Source of the DNA: Crocinitomicaceae bacterium
Lineage (GTDB): Bacteria > Bacteroidota > Bacteroidia > Flavobacteriales_D > Crocinitomicaceae
Direction of reading: 5' to 3'
DNA: 64,000 bases
Assembly: GCA_021325675.1 (NCBI GenBank)
Contig: JAJTCM010000006.1
Span: 141,870-205,869 of the forward strand
The notes below the pieces were generated by a model, which worked only from the letters and a program-made list of their open reading frames with translations, did not search any database and was not told where the DNA came from. Shown one piece after another: positions 15,681 through 23,752 of this stretch. Position 1 is the first letter of the stretch; every line of letters begins with the position of its first letter. Position numbers and translations under genes: made by a program.

Positions 15681-16550
15681 CTAACCTCCCTTGGAATTTT
15701 TCAAAGGAGAGCCTCCACCTTTAGACGGCTGACTTGGAGCCTGCTTTTTCATCGGCGAGCTCTTTTGTGGTGAGCTTTTTTGTGGTGAGCTTTGCGGGGC
15801 CTGGTTCTTCATCGGTGACGATTTTTGCGGCTGACTAGGCTGCTGCGGCGCCTGATTTTTCATTGGCGAGCTCTTTTGTGGCTGGTTCGGCTGTTGAGCA
15901 GGTGCCTGTTTCTTCATCGGTGAGCCATTTTGAGGCTGTGATTTGGATGGCGCCTGATTTTTCATCGGCGATGATGATCCTTTCTGGGGTTGTGTTGATT
16001 TACCCGGTGCCTGGTTTTTCATCGGTGAGGATGATCCTTTTTTGGGCTGTGTTGCCTTGCCTGGCGCCTGGTTTTTCATTGGTGAACCTTTTTGCGGGTT
16101 CGATTTTTGCTGCGGAGCTTGTTTCTTCAGGTTAGAATCCCATCCTCCTTTTGCAGGACGGCCGCCTTTTACGTCGCGGATCACATTCTGCTGACCGTGG
16201 TGATTCTTATACTTTTTATATTTAACACGGTGAACCTGGTTGTACCTGTATGGATTTGGCTCATTGATCACTACTTTGTACCCGGAATAGAAATTATAGT
16301 AGCTATAGCGTGCAGGTAAAGCGCTCACCCACAACCAGCGTCCGCCATCCCAGTAGATATATTTGTTATAGGGAACGTTGTAATAAACACCAATATCGGG
16401 CAGGTAATAATACTCAACATAGTCGTATCCCACTGGTCCCCAGGCTGGCTGCGCATTGATGTTAATGTTAACGCTTACCTGGGCGTTCAACTGCGGGGAA
16501 AACAACAATGTTGTTGTTATCAATCCCCATATGATCATTAGTTTCTTCAT
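15681..16550 (-). CDS. Secreted cationic protein with SPMKNQAP repeats
   Basis: This is a 289-aa exported protein of unknown function. A signal peptide (MKKLMIIWGLITTTLLFSPQLNAQ) precedes a Tyr/Trp-rich domain at about 25-110 (YVEYYYLPDIGVYYNVPYNK, YWDGGRWLWVSALP), of a type seen in several Bacteroidota periplasmic proteins. From about residue 150 the protein is low-complexity: seven copies of [G/S]SPMK[N/K]QAP separated by short Gln/Pro/Ser/Lys linkers, then a degenerate GSPLKNS and a Gly-rich end. It is strongly basic and probably disordered. It has its own terminator. The repeat DNA (about 15690-16090) could change copy number by slippage. Binding to an anionic envelope polymer is only a guess. 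Confidence 0.75.
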   Translation of the reverse strand: MKKLMIIWGLITTTLLFSPQLNAQVSVNININAQPAWGPVGYDYVEYYYLPDIGVYYNVPYNKYIYWDGGRWLWVSALPARYSYYNFYSGYKVVINEPNPYRYNQVHRVKYKKYKNHHGQQNVIRDVKGGRPAKGGWDSNLKKQAPQQKSNPQKGSPMKNQAPGKATQPKKGSSSPMKNQAPGKSTQPQKGSSSPMKNQAPSKSQPQNGSPMKKQAPAQQPNQPQKSSPMKNQAPQQPSQPQKSSPMKNQAPQSSPQKSSPQKSSPMKKQAPSQPSKGGGSPLKNSKGG

Positions 16551-16726
16551 AATTCTCGTCGTTGTATTTATTTCTAAATATACGTCAAAGATTGATCCAA
16601 GAATTCAAAAAAACAGCAAAAGTTAGTGATTTACAACTAATTGAAATAAATGTGTAAGTTTTGAAAAAGACATAAAACTTTCATCCTGGAAAGGATTTTT
16701 TCAAAATGGAAATTTTAACCTGAAAA

Positions 16727-17611
16727 TCAATTCCTTTTATCCACGCCCCACGACATTTTATTGCGGATCGTATCCAGGAAGCTGGCGTCTTCGAACTTCA
16801 CGACGTTGATGAGGAATTCGGCTTTGGTGACGATCACTTCTTCGTCCTGGTCGATGTTTTTGGAAATGGAATCGAGGCTGAGCAGGTATTTGCGCTCGCG
16901 GCCTTCCACGGAAAGCTTGATCGGGAAATGGTCGGGAACCACCAGTGGGCGCAGGCTCAGGTTGTGCGGCGCGATCGGGTTGAGAATGTGCACCTGGCAG
17001 CCCGGGGTAACAATCGGTCCGCCGCAGCTCAGGTTGTAGGCCGTTGAACCGGTCGGTGTAGCGACGATTAGTCCGTCAGCCCAATAGGAATTGAGGTAAA
17101 GGTCACCTAAAGTAGCATGCACCGTGATCATCGACGAAGTGTCCTTTTTGTGAAGCGTCACTTCGTTCAGGGCAATGTTATTATCATCGAAGATATTATC
17201 GGAAGTATGCACCCGCAGCAGGGAACGCTTCTGGTAGTCAAACTGGCCGTTTTTAATCTTATCAAAGGTTTTCTCCAGGTCTTCCGAATTAACGTTCGCC
17301 AGGAACCCAAGACGGCCCATGTTGACGCCAGTTACCGGAACCCCGCTGTCACGGATATATTTTACAGTCTGGATAAACGTTCCGTCACCGCCCACGCTAA
17401 TCGCCAGGTCGATTCCTGATTTCAGGTCGCTATGCGTTTTAAACGTTTTGCATTTATCGCCAATCCCGGCTTTTTTCACCAGCTGCGCCTTGAGCTCATA
17501 TTCCAGGACGGCGTTCCACCCCATGCTATCGAGCAAATTCAGGACAGCTTCAAAGTAGCCGATATTCTGCTTGGTGATTTTTCTTCCGTATATGGCGATG
17601 TTTTTAGACAT
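16727..17611 (-). CDS. nadK: NAD kinase
   Basis: This cytoplasmic kinase phosphorylates NAD to NADP. It is 294 aa, the usual length. The signature GGDGTFIQTV is at residues 74-83. NEVTLHKKDTSSMI and ATPTGSTAYNLSCGGPIV form the NAD-binding and conserved Gly-rich blocks, and the C-terminal VEGRERKYLLSLDS strand is present. The start is ATG at 17611, one base after the stop of the CBS-domain gene, so the two form an operon. CBS-protein and nadK adjacency is a common Bacteroidota arrangement. A region of 176 bases up to the next gene holds nothing notable. Confidence 0.96.
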   Translation of the reverse strand: MSKNIAIYGRKITKQNIGYFEAVLNLLDSMGWNAVLEYELKAQLVKKAGIGDKCKTFKTHSDLKSGIDLAISVGGDGTFIQTVKYIRDSGVPVTGVNMGRLGFLANVNSEDLEKTFDKIKNGQFDYQKRSLLRVHTSDNIFDDNNIALNEVTLHKKDTSSMITVHATLGDLYLNSYWADGLIVATPTGSTAYNLSCGGPIVTPGCQVHILNPIAPHNLSLRPLVVPDHFPIKLSVEGRERKYLLSLDSISKNIDQDEEVIVTKAEFLINVVKFEDASFLDTIRNKMSWGVDKRN

Positions 17612-17612
17612 A

Positions 17613-18275
17613 TCAGAATTTCAGGAAATTTAATAAAGCGTCGTAGCGGTTCTGCAGATCGTCATCGAAAGAGCTTTTCTGGTAGGAAGCCGCAATGGTG
17701 TAATCATAACGCTCAAAGGTCTGGATAATGCGCCCAAGCTCAATCTGGTTGATCTTCAGGGTCACTTCAAGCTTCGTCGAATCCGAAGAGGACATAATAT
17801 ATGAGCTCAGGATTTTGGCGTTGTTGCTCTCAACGATCTGTGCCATCTGCGCCAGCGAATAATCATTCTGGTTTACCTCAAGCACAAGGATACCGCCACG
17901 CTCGCGGATACTGCCCGTATTGGCGATCAGTGTAATCAACTGGTGAATGCTCGTGCAGCCGAGATACGTTTCATCTTCAGCTAAAATCGGGATGACTGAA
18001 ATTTTGTGCTCTGCCACGCGAAAAAGCACTTCGTATATATGCGCGGCATCTTTAACATAAGGGCGCGGCAAATGATCGAAAAGCTTATCGAGGGTTTCCT
18101 CAAGGTCTTGTTTGTCGAGAATATCGGATTCTGAGATCAGGCCGACATAATTGTCGTTTTTAAGCACCGGCAAATGCGATACTTTAAATTCATCCATCCA
18201 TCTCAGGGCTGTGTCACCGGTGTCAGTATGCTTTAAAGGAGGAATCTCGTCCGTTATTAAGTCTTTTGCTATCAT
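17613..18275 (-). CDS. CBS-domain and ACT-like protein encoded with nadK
   Basis: This 220-aa cytoplasmic protein probably senses a nucleotide. Two CBS repeats occupy residues 1-130 (MIAKDLITDEIPPLKHTDTG, HLPVLKNDNYVGLISESDIL, then ISVIPILAEDETYLGCTSI). The C-terminal half (about 135-205) has the look of an ACT-like ferredoxin fold: GILVLEVNQNDYSLAQMAQI, NAKILSSYI, LEVTLKINQIELGRII. The start is ATG at 18275 and the stop is one base from nadK. CBS pairs commonly bind adenosine nucleotides, so a role in controlling NAD kinase is plausible but unproven. No promoter box matching TAnnTTTG was found directly upstream. Confidence 0.85.
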   Translation of the reverse strand: MIAKDLITDEIPPLKHTDTGDTALRWMDEFKVSHLPVLKNDNYVGLISESDILDKQDLEETLDKLFDHLPRPYVKDAAHIYEVLFRVAEHKISVIPILAEDETYLGCTSIHQLITLIANTGSIRERGGILVLEVNQNDYSLAQMAQIVESNNAKILSSYIMSSSDSTKLEVTLKINQIELGRIIQTFERYDYTIAASYQKSSFDDDLQNRYDALLNFLKF

Positions 18276-18448
18276 GAAAGTGCCAAAGTAATAAATTCTT
18301 ATAATTAAAACGCTCGCGAAAGTAAAAATATTTCCTTTTTGAAAAATTTAGTACCAAAATGGTAAAGTCTATTTTAGCATCCTTTAACAAGATATTTAAA
18401 TAAATGTTAAATGTTGCGCATAATAATACGTAATCCCGATTCTTAGCG

Positions 18449-18583
18449 TAATTTTGTAATGAGAGTAAGGATTAAACGTGTTTTGGCACGCTATTTGAAT
18501 CCTCATAATCAAAGTTAGTTTTCATAAGTAGTAGTTTAAGTTAGGTTAAAAAAGAGTGAGACGCCCGTTTCACTCTTTTTTTG
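18449..18583 (+). ncRNA. Compact transcription unit: candidate sRNA or 19-codon peptide gene
   Basis: A -7 box TAATTTTG (18449-18456) is followed by a short unit ending in a strong terminator at 18548-18582. Inside, AGGATT (18468) pairs with AATCCT (18498) around an inner CGTG/CACG stem, giving a folded RNA of about 120 nt. The same region holds ATG at 18459, two bases after the box, opening a 19-codon frame MRVRIKRVLARYLNPHNQS that stops with TAG at 18516-18518. The peptide would be strongly basic and helical. Promoter, fold, frame and terminator are seen directly; whether the product is RNA, peptide or both is unresolved. The rest of the 510-base gap (18276-18448, 18584-18785) shows nothing supportable. 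Confidence 0.45.
18548..18582. terminator. Strong bidirectional terminator hairpin
   Basis: AAAAAAGAGTGA and TCACTCTTTTTT form a 12-bp stem, extended by GAC/GTT around loop GCCC. The A-run and T-run let it work on both strands: for the mini-gene at 18.45 kb and for the LtaS-like gene ending at 18786. Confidence 0.85.
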
Positions 18584-18785
18584 TTTTATATGCCTGACCT
18601 TCTTATGTGTGCATAAAGTTTGTTTCCCGCAGAAGACGTTGATTTTTACCCGGACTGACTTCCTTCGGGTGCTACATCGCGGAACGCTAACGTTTGTTTG
18701 AATTGTCGAGCTAAAGACGGATTACATTTCCCATCAGAGATTATATTCTGCGGACATCCACGCCCAAATTTACCAGCGAATCAGG

Positions 18786-20666
18786 CTAAAGCTCCTTGTA
18801 ATATTGATAGACCTGCGTGATGAACGCGTTGCAGCGCTGGTGCTCGAAGGATTTTTTGCCGTTCGTAAACGCATCATCGAGGTACTGCTTCGTTTGCATC
18901 TGGTAAGTCAGGTTGCCGTTTTGCGTGACCCAGCCATAACCGCGGATCACCGTATGAAAAGCAAACGGAGTGATTTTCGGGTTCATCAAATCCTTGCTCC
19001 ACTGGTATTCTTTGTTATCCACGCCCATCTGGTAGAGCAAAGTTGCCGGTAAATCCGCCTGCGAACCGATAATGTCTATGGTTTTCCCTTTGTATTCATT
19101 CTTCAGCGCAGGGCCCCAGAACAGGAGCGGGATTCGATAAAAACTGCTCGTCATCGGCGATTGAACCTTTGGAGAGGCCCGGCTGTGATCGGCTACAAAA
19201 ACGAAAAGCGTGTTTTTATACCATTTCTGCTTCCTGGCTTTTTGAATGAATTTGGCAATACACTGATCGGCATACACCATTGAATTCATGAAATCTGCTT
19301 CTTCGCCCGTCCAGTTTTGGCCCTTGGTTTTCGGGATATCGAACGGTGAATGCGTGCTTCCGGTAAAGGCGCATTGCATAAACGGTTCCTTCGCCTGGTT
19401 GATTTCCGTGATGAACTGCTTGTAGAGGTCTTCGTCAAAATAATTCAGCTTACCGCGTTCCAGGTTGCCGGGGAAATCGTTTTCGTCCTTCACCACGTCA
19501 AAATTGTGATCCATGAAATAGCCGCCGATGTTGCCGTATTTTAAATCGCCGCTAAAGAGGTAAGCGCTCGAATATCCATAAGGCTTTAAACTCTGGTTGA
19601 TGGCTTTCAGCTTGCGGCTTTTTTCGGGCTGCATGGAAATCGACACTTCAGGAATTGCCGGGAAACCACTGAAAATACTTGCGTTCCCGATTTCGGACGT
19701 GTGGCTTGTGGCGTAAATGTTCGAGAAAAGCAAGCCTTCCGAAGCGAGCCTGTCAAAATTGGGTGTTGCGCCTTTGGTTTCACTCATGCAGCCAACTACT
19801 TCTGCCGCCCAGCTTTCGAGCACGACAAACACAATATTCGGACGTTTGTTTTCCAGAAAATAATTGCCGTGTTCCCGCGGGTAAGAATATAAGTCTTTAA
19901 CAATTTTTTCAGCTACCTGCGGATCGATCTTCGGCATAAATTCATCGATTTCGCTGCGGTTGTAGAGGAGGAAGCTTTTTGCGAAAAAGTACACGGAATT
20001 CATGGATAAATCGTTCGAAACCGGGTTGTTGGTATAAATCGCTGCGTTGATATTGATTGGGATTTGCTGGAAACCGCCCCGCAGTAATACCATCGAAATA
20101 CCGCTGCCAATAACGATCAGCAAAAGATAAACCGGGAAGATCAGCCAGCCGCGGACACGTGAAGCTGTAACTTGCGACCACAGCTCTTTTTTGAAAAGCC
20201 AGCGCAGCATTTTCCAGGAAAAAGCGACTTCCAGGACCAGGAAAACGAAAAACCAGACCGTCATGGAATAATCCGCTGACCGCACCACCTCATCCGGGTT
20301 GCTCAGGTGCATAAACACCCGCGAGGTCAGTTTATGGTTCCACTCGCCGTAAGCATTGATTTCGCCGCAATGGACCATGCCAACCAACACAAATTCAATG
20401 ACAATTACCGTCAAAAAGAGATAACGAATGGCTTTTTTCGGAATAAAAAAGTAGAGGAAAAGCAAGAGCATCGGCAGGAAATTCAAGCCGGCAGCCGTAG
20501 CCATGTCCAGTTTAAAGGAGTAGAAAAACGACAGCAGGATTTCACCGAAGCCAATGTCACGGAATTTATTCCAGTTGTGGATCAGGAAAAGTACGCGCTG
20601 AAAGTCGAAAATCAGGATCCAAAGCAGGAAGAGCTTGAGGAAAGCAAAGAATAAGCGTTTGATCAT
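18786..20666 (-). CDS. LtaS-like membrane sulfatase/phosphoglycerol transferase
   Basis: This 626-aa inner-membrane protein has a periplasmic alkaline-phosphatase-fold domain. Five hydrophobic segments lie within residues 1-205. The catalytic domain from about 270 has NIVFVVLESWAAEVVG (metal-binding Glu), a candidate nucleophile in YATSHTSEIGNASIFSGFP, FTGSTHSPFDIP and FVFVADHSRASP. These fit the LtaS/MdoB/sulfatase family that moves phosphoglycerol or phosphoethanolamine onto glycans or lipids. As Bacteroidota have no lipoteichoic acid, modification of a periplasmic glycan or lipopolysaccharide is more likely. It starts with ATG at 20666 and is monocistronic. Family certain, acceptor unknown. 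Confidence 0.88.
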   Translation of the reverse strand: MIKRLFFAFLKLFLLWILIFDFQRVLFLIHNWNKFRDIGFGEILLSFFYSFKLDMATAAGLNFLPMLLLFLYFFIPKKAIRYLFLTVIVIEFVLVGMVHCGEINAYGEWNHKLTSRVFMHLSNPDEVVRSADYSMTVWFFVFLVLEVAFSWKMLRWLFKKELWSQVTASRVRGWLIFPVYLLLIVIGSGISMVLLRGGFQQIPININAAIYTNNPVSNDLSMNSVYFFAKSFLLYNRSEIDEFMPKIDPQVAEKIVKDLYSYPREHGNYFLENKRPNIVFVVLESWAAEVVGCMSETKGATPNFDRLASEGLLFSNIYATSHTSEIGNASIFSGFPAIPEVSISMQPEKSRKLKAINQSLKPYGYSSAYLFSGDLKYGNIGGYFMDHNFDVVKDENDFPGNLERGKLNYFDEDLYKQFITEINQAKEPFMQCAFTGSTHSPFDIPKTKGQNWTGEEADFMNSMVYADQCIAKFIQKARKQKWYKNTLFVFVADHSRASPKVQSPMTSSFYRIPLLFWGPALKNEYKGKTIDIIGSQADLPATLLYQMGVDNKEYQWSKDLMNPKITPFAFHTVIRGYGWVTQNGNLTYQMQTKQYLDDAFTNGKKSFEHQRCNAFITQVYQYYKEL

Positions 20667-20754
20667 GATTTAAAGCGGTGTGAGGAACAAAACTAACTAA
20701 AAAAAGACATGTTGTACAAATAGCCGGTGATATTTTTAAGCAAATGACAGATAG

Positions 20755-20860
20755 CTTTTGAACGCAAAGGGCGGGAAGGTCAGCGCAGAGAATGCAAAAT
20801 TAAAGTTGGGCAAAGGAAGCAAAAAATCTTTGAAACCATAACTTTCTTAAAACTTAGCGG
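20755..20860. repeat. Degenerate CGCAAAG-type dispersed element
   Basis: AACGCAAAGGGCGGGAAGGTCAGCGCAGAG is one arm (given here in two parts: AACGCAAAGGGCG then GGTCAGCGCAGAG), followed by GCAAAGGAAGCAAAA. It fills the gap between the LtaS-like gene and xseB, which holds no gene. Confidence 0.4.
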
Positions 20861-20896
20861 GCTTTACGTATAATTTGTCAACCTGGCGTTCCAATT

Positions 20897-21124
20897 TCAA
20901 TCTTCACCCAGTTCCCGCAGGATTTCGTTGACATCTTCCTCCGTTGAGGTGAGCTTGCGCTTGCACAATTGGATCAGTTCTGCAGCCCGCTTGACCTTCA
21001 CGGACAATTCATCAACGGAGATTTCGCCGTTTTCAATATCCTGCACCAGCTGCTGCAATTCTTCAAAAGCTGCCTGGTAGTTCAGTTCTTCGCCTTCGGG
21101 CTGTTTCGCTTTTTCTTTAGCCAT
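20897..21124 (-). CDS. xseB: Exodeoxyribonuclease VII small subunit
   Basis: XseB is the 75-aa small subunit of exonuclease VII, which degrades single-stranded DNA from both ends. The sequence YQAAFEELQQLVQDIENGE...ISVDELSVKVKRAAELIQLC is the conserved helical hairpin of the family, ending with the usual LTSTEEDVNEIL acidic tail. Its start overlaps the stop of xseA by 8 bases, so the two subunits are translationally coupled, as expected for a complex with several small subunits per large one. Confidence 0.95.
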   Translation of the reverse strand: MAKEKAKQPEGEELNYQAAFEELQQLVQDIENGEISVDELSVKVKRAAELIQLCKRKLTSTEEDVNEILRELGED

Positions 21125-22568
21125 GTGATTTTTTAATTTGGGTAATCTTCCCTTCGATTACGGAATCAAAGTTAATAATTTCCAGCGCATCCCCGACAGC
21201 CGGCTGATTTTGGGACAACAAACGCTTGTCGCTGTTGAGCACGATCGAATAGCCGCGCTTCAGGACGTTTTGCGGGTCAACAAGATCAAGGTTCCGGCGG
21301 ATGTATTTCAGCTCGTCTTCCTGCCTGGCGATGTATTTCGGGACTTCCTGCAATAAATAAAACTTGCTGTCTTCCACCAGCTGATAGGAATCCTGCATAT
21401 GCGCCCGCACAGATTTCCGGAGATTGTCACGCAAATACGCGATGCGCTGCAGTTGTGCCCGGGAAGCAAATTTGGTCTGGCTTTGCAAGCGCTGCCGGAT
21501 TTGACCAAGCTCATTGTTTGCCTGCTGGAACAGCCATTTGCTCTCCTGTAAAAGGGAGATCCGCAAGCTTTTCAGCTCGTGCTGGTTTTGCTGCAATAAA
21601 GCTTCCGAAACGAACTTGAAGCTCCGGCTTTCCTGTTTCAGGGCTGTTTTTTGTTCCTGGAGTTGCTGCACGCTCGAATTACGCAATTCACGCGCTAAAT
21701 CCTGGATTGAAACGTCAAAATCGCGGAAGACGCGCAAAAGCAAGTCCGCCAGGTCAGACGGTGTAATCGCGTTCCGGTAAGCCACCATTTCTGAAACGGT
21801 CACGTTCGTCGAGTGGCCGATCCCTGTAAGCACCGGCAGCGGAAATGTCGCAATCGCTTTGGAAAGCTCGTAATTATTGTAGCACGAAAGCCCGATTTCA
21901 CCGCCACCGCCGCGCACGATCAACACGACATCGAAATGCTGTCTAAGCTTCTCAATTTCTTTTAACTGCCCGATGATCGACGGAATCGCCGCATCGCCGT
22001 TGAGCTGCGAAGGAAAAAGCCTGTATACAAATTTGTAGCCTTGCTGGTTGTGGCTGATAAGCGTTCTGAAATCCTGGAAACCCTTGCTCGACTCCATGGA
22101 AATAATTGCCAGGCGTTTGGGCAGCAGCGGAAAATCCAGTAATTGATTGTTGTTGATAATGCCTTCGGCTTTGAGCTTTTTCAGGGTTTCTTCGCGTTCT
22201 TTCTGCAGCTCGCCCAGGGAATAAGTCGGATCAATATCGATAATTTCCAGGCTCAGGCCATACACCGGGTGAAAGGTGATCCGCACCAACATCAGCAGGT
22301 TCATGCCGTCCCGAAGCGGTTCTTTCACCACTTCCGCAAAGGATTTTGAAATCCGCTGGAAAGCTGCGTTCCAGATCGTTCCGCGCATTTCCGTCAGTAC
22401 CTTTCCTTCTTCTTTGTGAACCAGCTCCGGAAAACAGTGTCCTTTCGCCGTATAATTCAGCTTGAACATCTCAGCCTGCACCCAATAGCTCTGCTGGTAG
22501 CGCTCGCTGATAACGCGCTGGATCGACTGGGCGACTTGCCTGAGGGTGAAGACTTGTTTTTCGGACAT
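21117..22568 (-). CDS. xseA: Exodeoxyribonuclease VII large subunit
   Basis: XseA is the catalytic subunit of exonuclease VII, 483 aa. An N-terminal OB-fold (VFTLRQVAQSIQRVISERYQ, SYWVQAEMFKLNYTAKGHCF) precedes the catalytic domain with LAIISMESSKGFQDF, VLIVRGGGGEIGLSCYNNYEL and LTGIGHSTNVTVSEMVAY, AITPSDLADLL. A long coiled-coil region (about 285-410) follows, then the C-terminal VLKRGYSIVLN block. The stretch RGGGG-x-x-x-L and GIGH carry the conserved residues. Start is ATG at 22568, only four bases after the box TAAATTTG, which suggests a leaderless message. Confidence 0.96.
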   Translation of the reverse strand: MSEKQVFTLRQVAQSIQRVISERYQQSYWVQAEMFKLNYTAKGHCFPELVHKEEGKVLTEMRGTIWNAAFQRISKSFAEVVKEPLRDGMNLLMLVRITFHPVYGLSLEIIDIDPTYSLGELQKEREETLKKLKAEGIINNNQLLDFPLLPKRLAIISMESSKGFQDFRTLISHNQQGYKFVYRLFPSQLNGDAAIPSIIGQLKEIEKLRQHFDVVLIVRGGGGEIGLSCYNNYELSKAIATFPLPVLTGIGHSTNVTVSEMVAYRNAITPSDLADLLLRVFRDFDVSIQDLARELRNSSVQQLQEQKTALKQESRSFKFVSEALLQQNQHELKSLRISLLQESKWLFQQANNELGQIRQRLQSQTKFASRAQLQRIAYLRDNLRKSVRAHMQDSYQLVEDSKFYLLQEVPKYIARQEDELKYIRRNLDLVDPQNVLKRGYSIVLNSDKRLLSQNQPAVGDALEIINFDSVIEGKITQIKKSHG

Positions 22569-22572
22569 GATA

Positions 22573-22580
22573 CAAATTTA
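22573..22580 (-). promoter_or_regulatory. Putative xseA promoter, -7 box four bases before the ATG
   Basis: The minus strand reads TAAATTTG-TATC-ATG. The box-to-ATG spacing equals that of padR and plsC. Confidence 0.5.
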
Positions 22581-22707
22581 AGAATCTTTATTGAACCATA
22601 TTAAGGAATATAAGAACAGGTAAGTTGCATTCCCCAGGCAAGAGCATATAAGTTCCCAATTAAGAGGATTTATATCTTATATATACCTTATGTGGTTCCT
22701 AAAAACT

Positions 22708-22733
22708 CCGCGGCCATCAGCCCTGATCCGCGG
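22708..22733. promoter_or_regulatory. GC-rich hairpin upstream of the DUF4197 gene
   Basis: CCGCGG-CC-ATCAG and CTGAT-CCGCGG pair into an 11-bp stem with a CC bulge and a two-base loop. It lies in the 297-base xseA/DUF4197 divergent gap. On the minus strand a short T-run follows, but no minus gene lies upstream, so its role is unclear: leader structure, sRNA end or operator. Confidence 0.35.
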
Positions 22734-22865
22734 GAAAAACCCCTGCGTTAAATGCCGTATTTTCAGCGAAAATTTGACAAATTCCACGGGGAAAGCGTAC
22801 ATTAGCTGTGGAAATGTGTTTCTGGCACAATTTTTCCTTGATTTAGAAACTAAAATTAGAATACC

Positions 22866-23585
22866 ATGAAAAAAAATCTGAATATCCTTATCGCTATGCT
22901 CGTTTTGGGCAGTTTTTCCGCTTTCGGGCAATTACCGAATATCAAAAAAGCCGCTGGTAACGTAATCGGCACAAAAGGCACAGGCCTGAGTGAAGAAGAA
23001 GTGGGCCGCGGGCTCAAAGAAGCGCTCAACCAGGGAATTGAAAAAGGCGTTGATCGTCTTTCCAAACCTGACGGGTATTTCAAAGACGCTCAAATTAAGC
23101 TGATGATGCCCGAAGATGCCAAAAACATTGAAGACAAGCTGCGCCAGCTTGGTCAGGGCAAACTGGTGGACGACGCGATCGAATCCATGAACCGCGCTGC
23201 TGAAGATGCTGCCAACGGGGCAAAGGACCTTTTCGTGGAAGCGATTAAAAACCTCACGTTAAGAGATGCGATGAATATCCTGAAAGGTGCAGACGATGCC
23301 GCAACACAATACCTGAAAAGCAATACCCGCGCTCAATTGTATGAAAGGTTCAAGCCGGTGATCAAAGCTTCACTCGATAAAGTGGGCGCTACAAAACACT
23401 GGACAACAATCGTTACGACATATAACAACATTCCGCTTGTGAAAAAAGTAAACCCGGATTTAGTTGATTACGCTACAAACAAAGCGATCGACGGCCTTTT
23501 CATCCAGGTTGCGAAAGAAGAGCTTGAAATCCGCAAAAACCCGGGAGCACGCGCTACGGATTTGCTGAAGAAAGTTTTCGCTTAA
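22866..23585 (+). CDS. DUF4197 family periplasmic protein
   Basis: This 239-aa exported protein belongs to the DUF4197 family, whose function is unknown. A signal peptide (MKKNLNILIAMLVLGSFSAFGQ) is followed by a helical domain with the family blocks GLKEALNQGIEKGVDRLSK, GYFKDAQIKLMMPEDAK, LVDDAIESMNRAAEDAA, FVEAIKNLTLRDAMNILKG, ATQYLKSNTRAQLYERFKPV and IDGLFIQVAKEELEIRKNP, reaching the C-terminus. It is a single-gene unit: the next gene has its own promoter and a nested inverted repeat lies between them. The length is normal for the family. Confidence 0.9.
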   Translation: MKKNLNILIAMLVLGSFSAFGQLPNIKKAAGNVIGTKGTGLSEEEVGRGLKEALNQGIEKGVDRLSKPDGYFKDAQIKLMMPEDAKNIEDKLRQLGQGKLVDDAIESMNRAAEDAANGAKDLFVEAIKNLTLRDAMNILKGADDAATQYLKSNTRAQLYERFKPVIKASLDKVGATKHWTTIVTTYNNIPLVKKVNPDLVDYATNKAIDGLFIQVAKEELEIRKNPGARATDLLKKVFA

Positions 23586-23601
23586 GCGCTCTTTGTTTTT
23601 C

Positions 23602-23668
23602 GCCACGAATTACACAAAAAGCACGAATTATTTTTTTTGGATTTGTGTAAATTCGTGTAATCCGTGGC
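23602..23668. repeat. Nested inverted repeat of the CCACGAATTACAC type
   Basis: GCCACGAATTACAC (23602-23615) pairs with GTGTAATCCGTGGC (23655-23668), 13 of 14. Inside it, CACGAATT (23622) pairs with AATTCGTG (23650). The element contains an 8-base T-run and may terminate the DUF4197 transcript. Its sequence recalls a dispersed non-coding repeat of Bacteroidota genomes. Confidence 0.6.
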
Positions 23669-23708
23669 TTAAGCTTTTATCACTCTCACTCTTTAATTGG
23701 GCATAAAC

Positions 23709-23739
23709 TTTGCAGTTTGGGCTTAAAAGTTTAATTTTG
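23709..23739 (+). promoter_or_regulatory. Complete Bacteroidota promoter of the SPOR-like/ppx operon
   Basis: TTTG at 23709-23712, a 19-base spacer and TAATTTTG at 23732-23739 match the -33/-7 consensus exactly. The ATG follows 13 bases later. Confidence 0.75.
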
Positions 23740-23752
23740 CAAAAAAACCAAC

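Noticed and set aside
15690..16090. Possible CRISPR-like array
   Set aside because: The repeats are coding (SPMKNQAP units in one frame), with irregular spacing and no cas genes.
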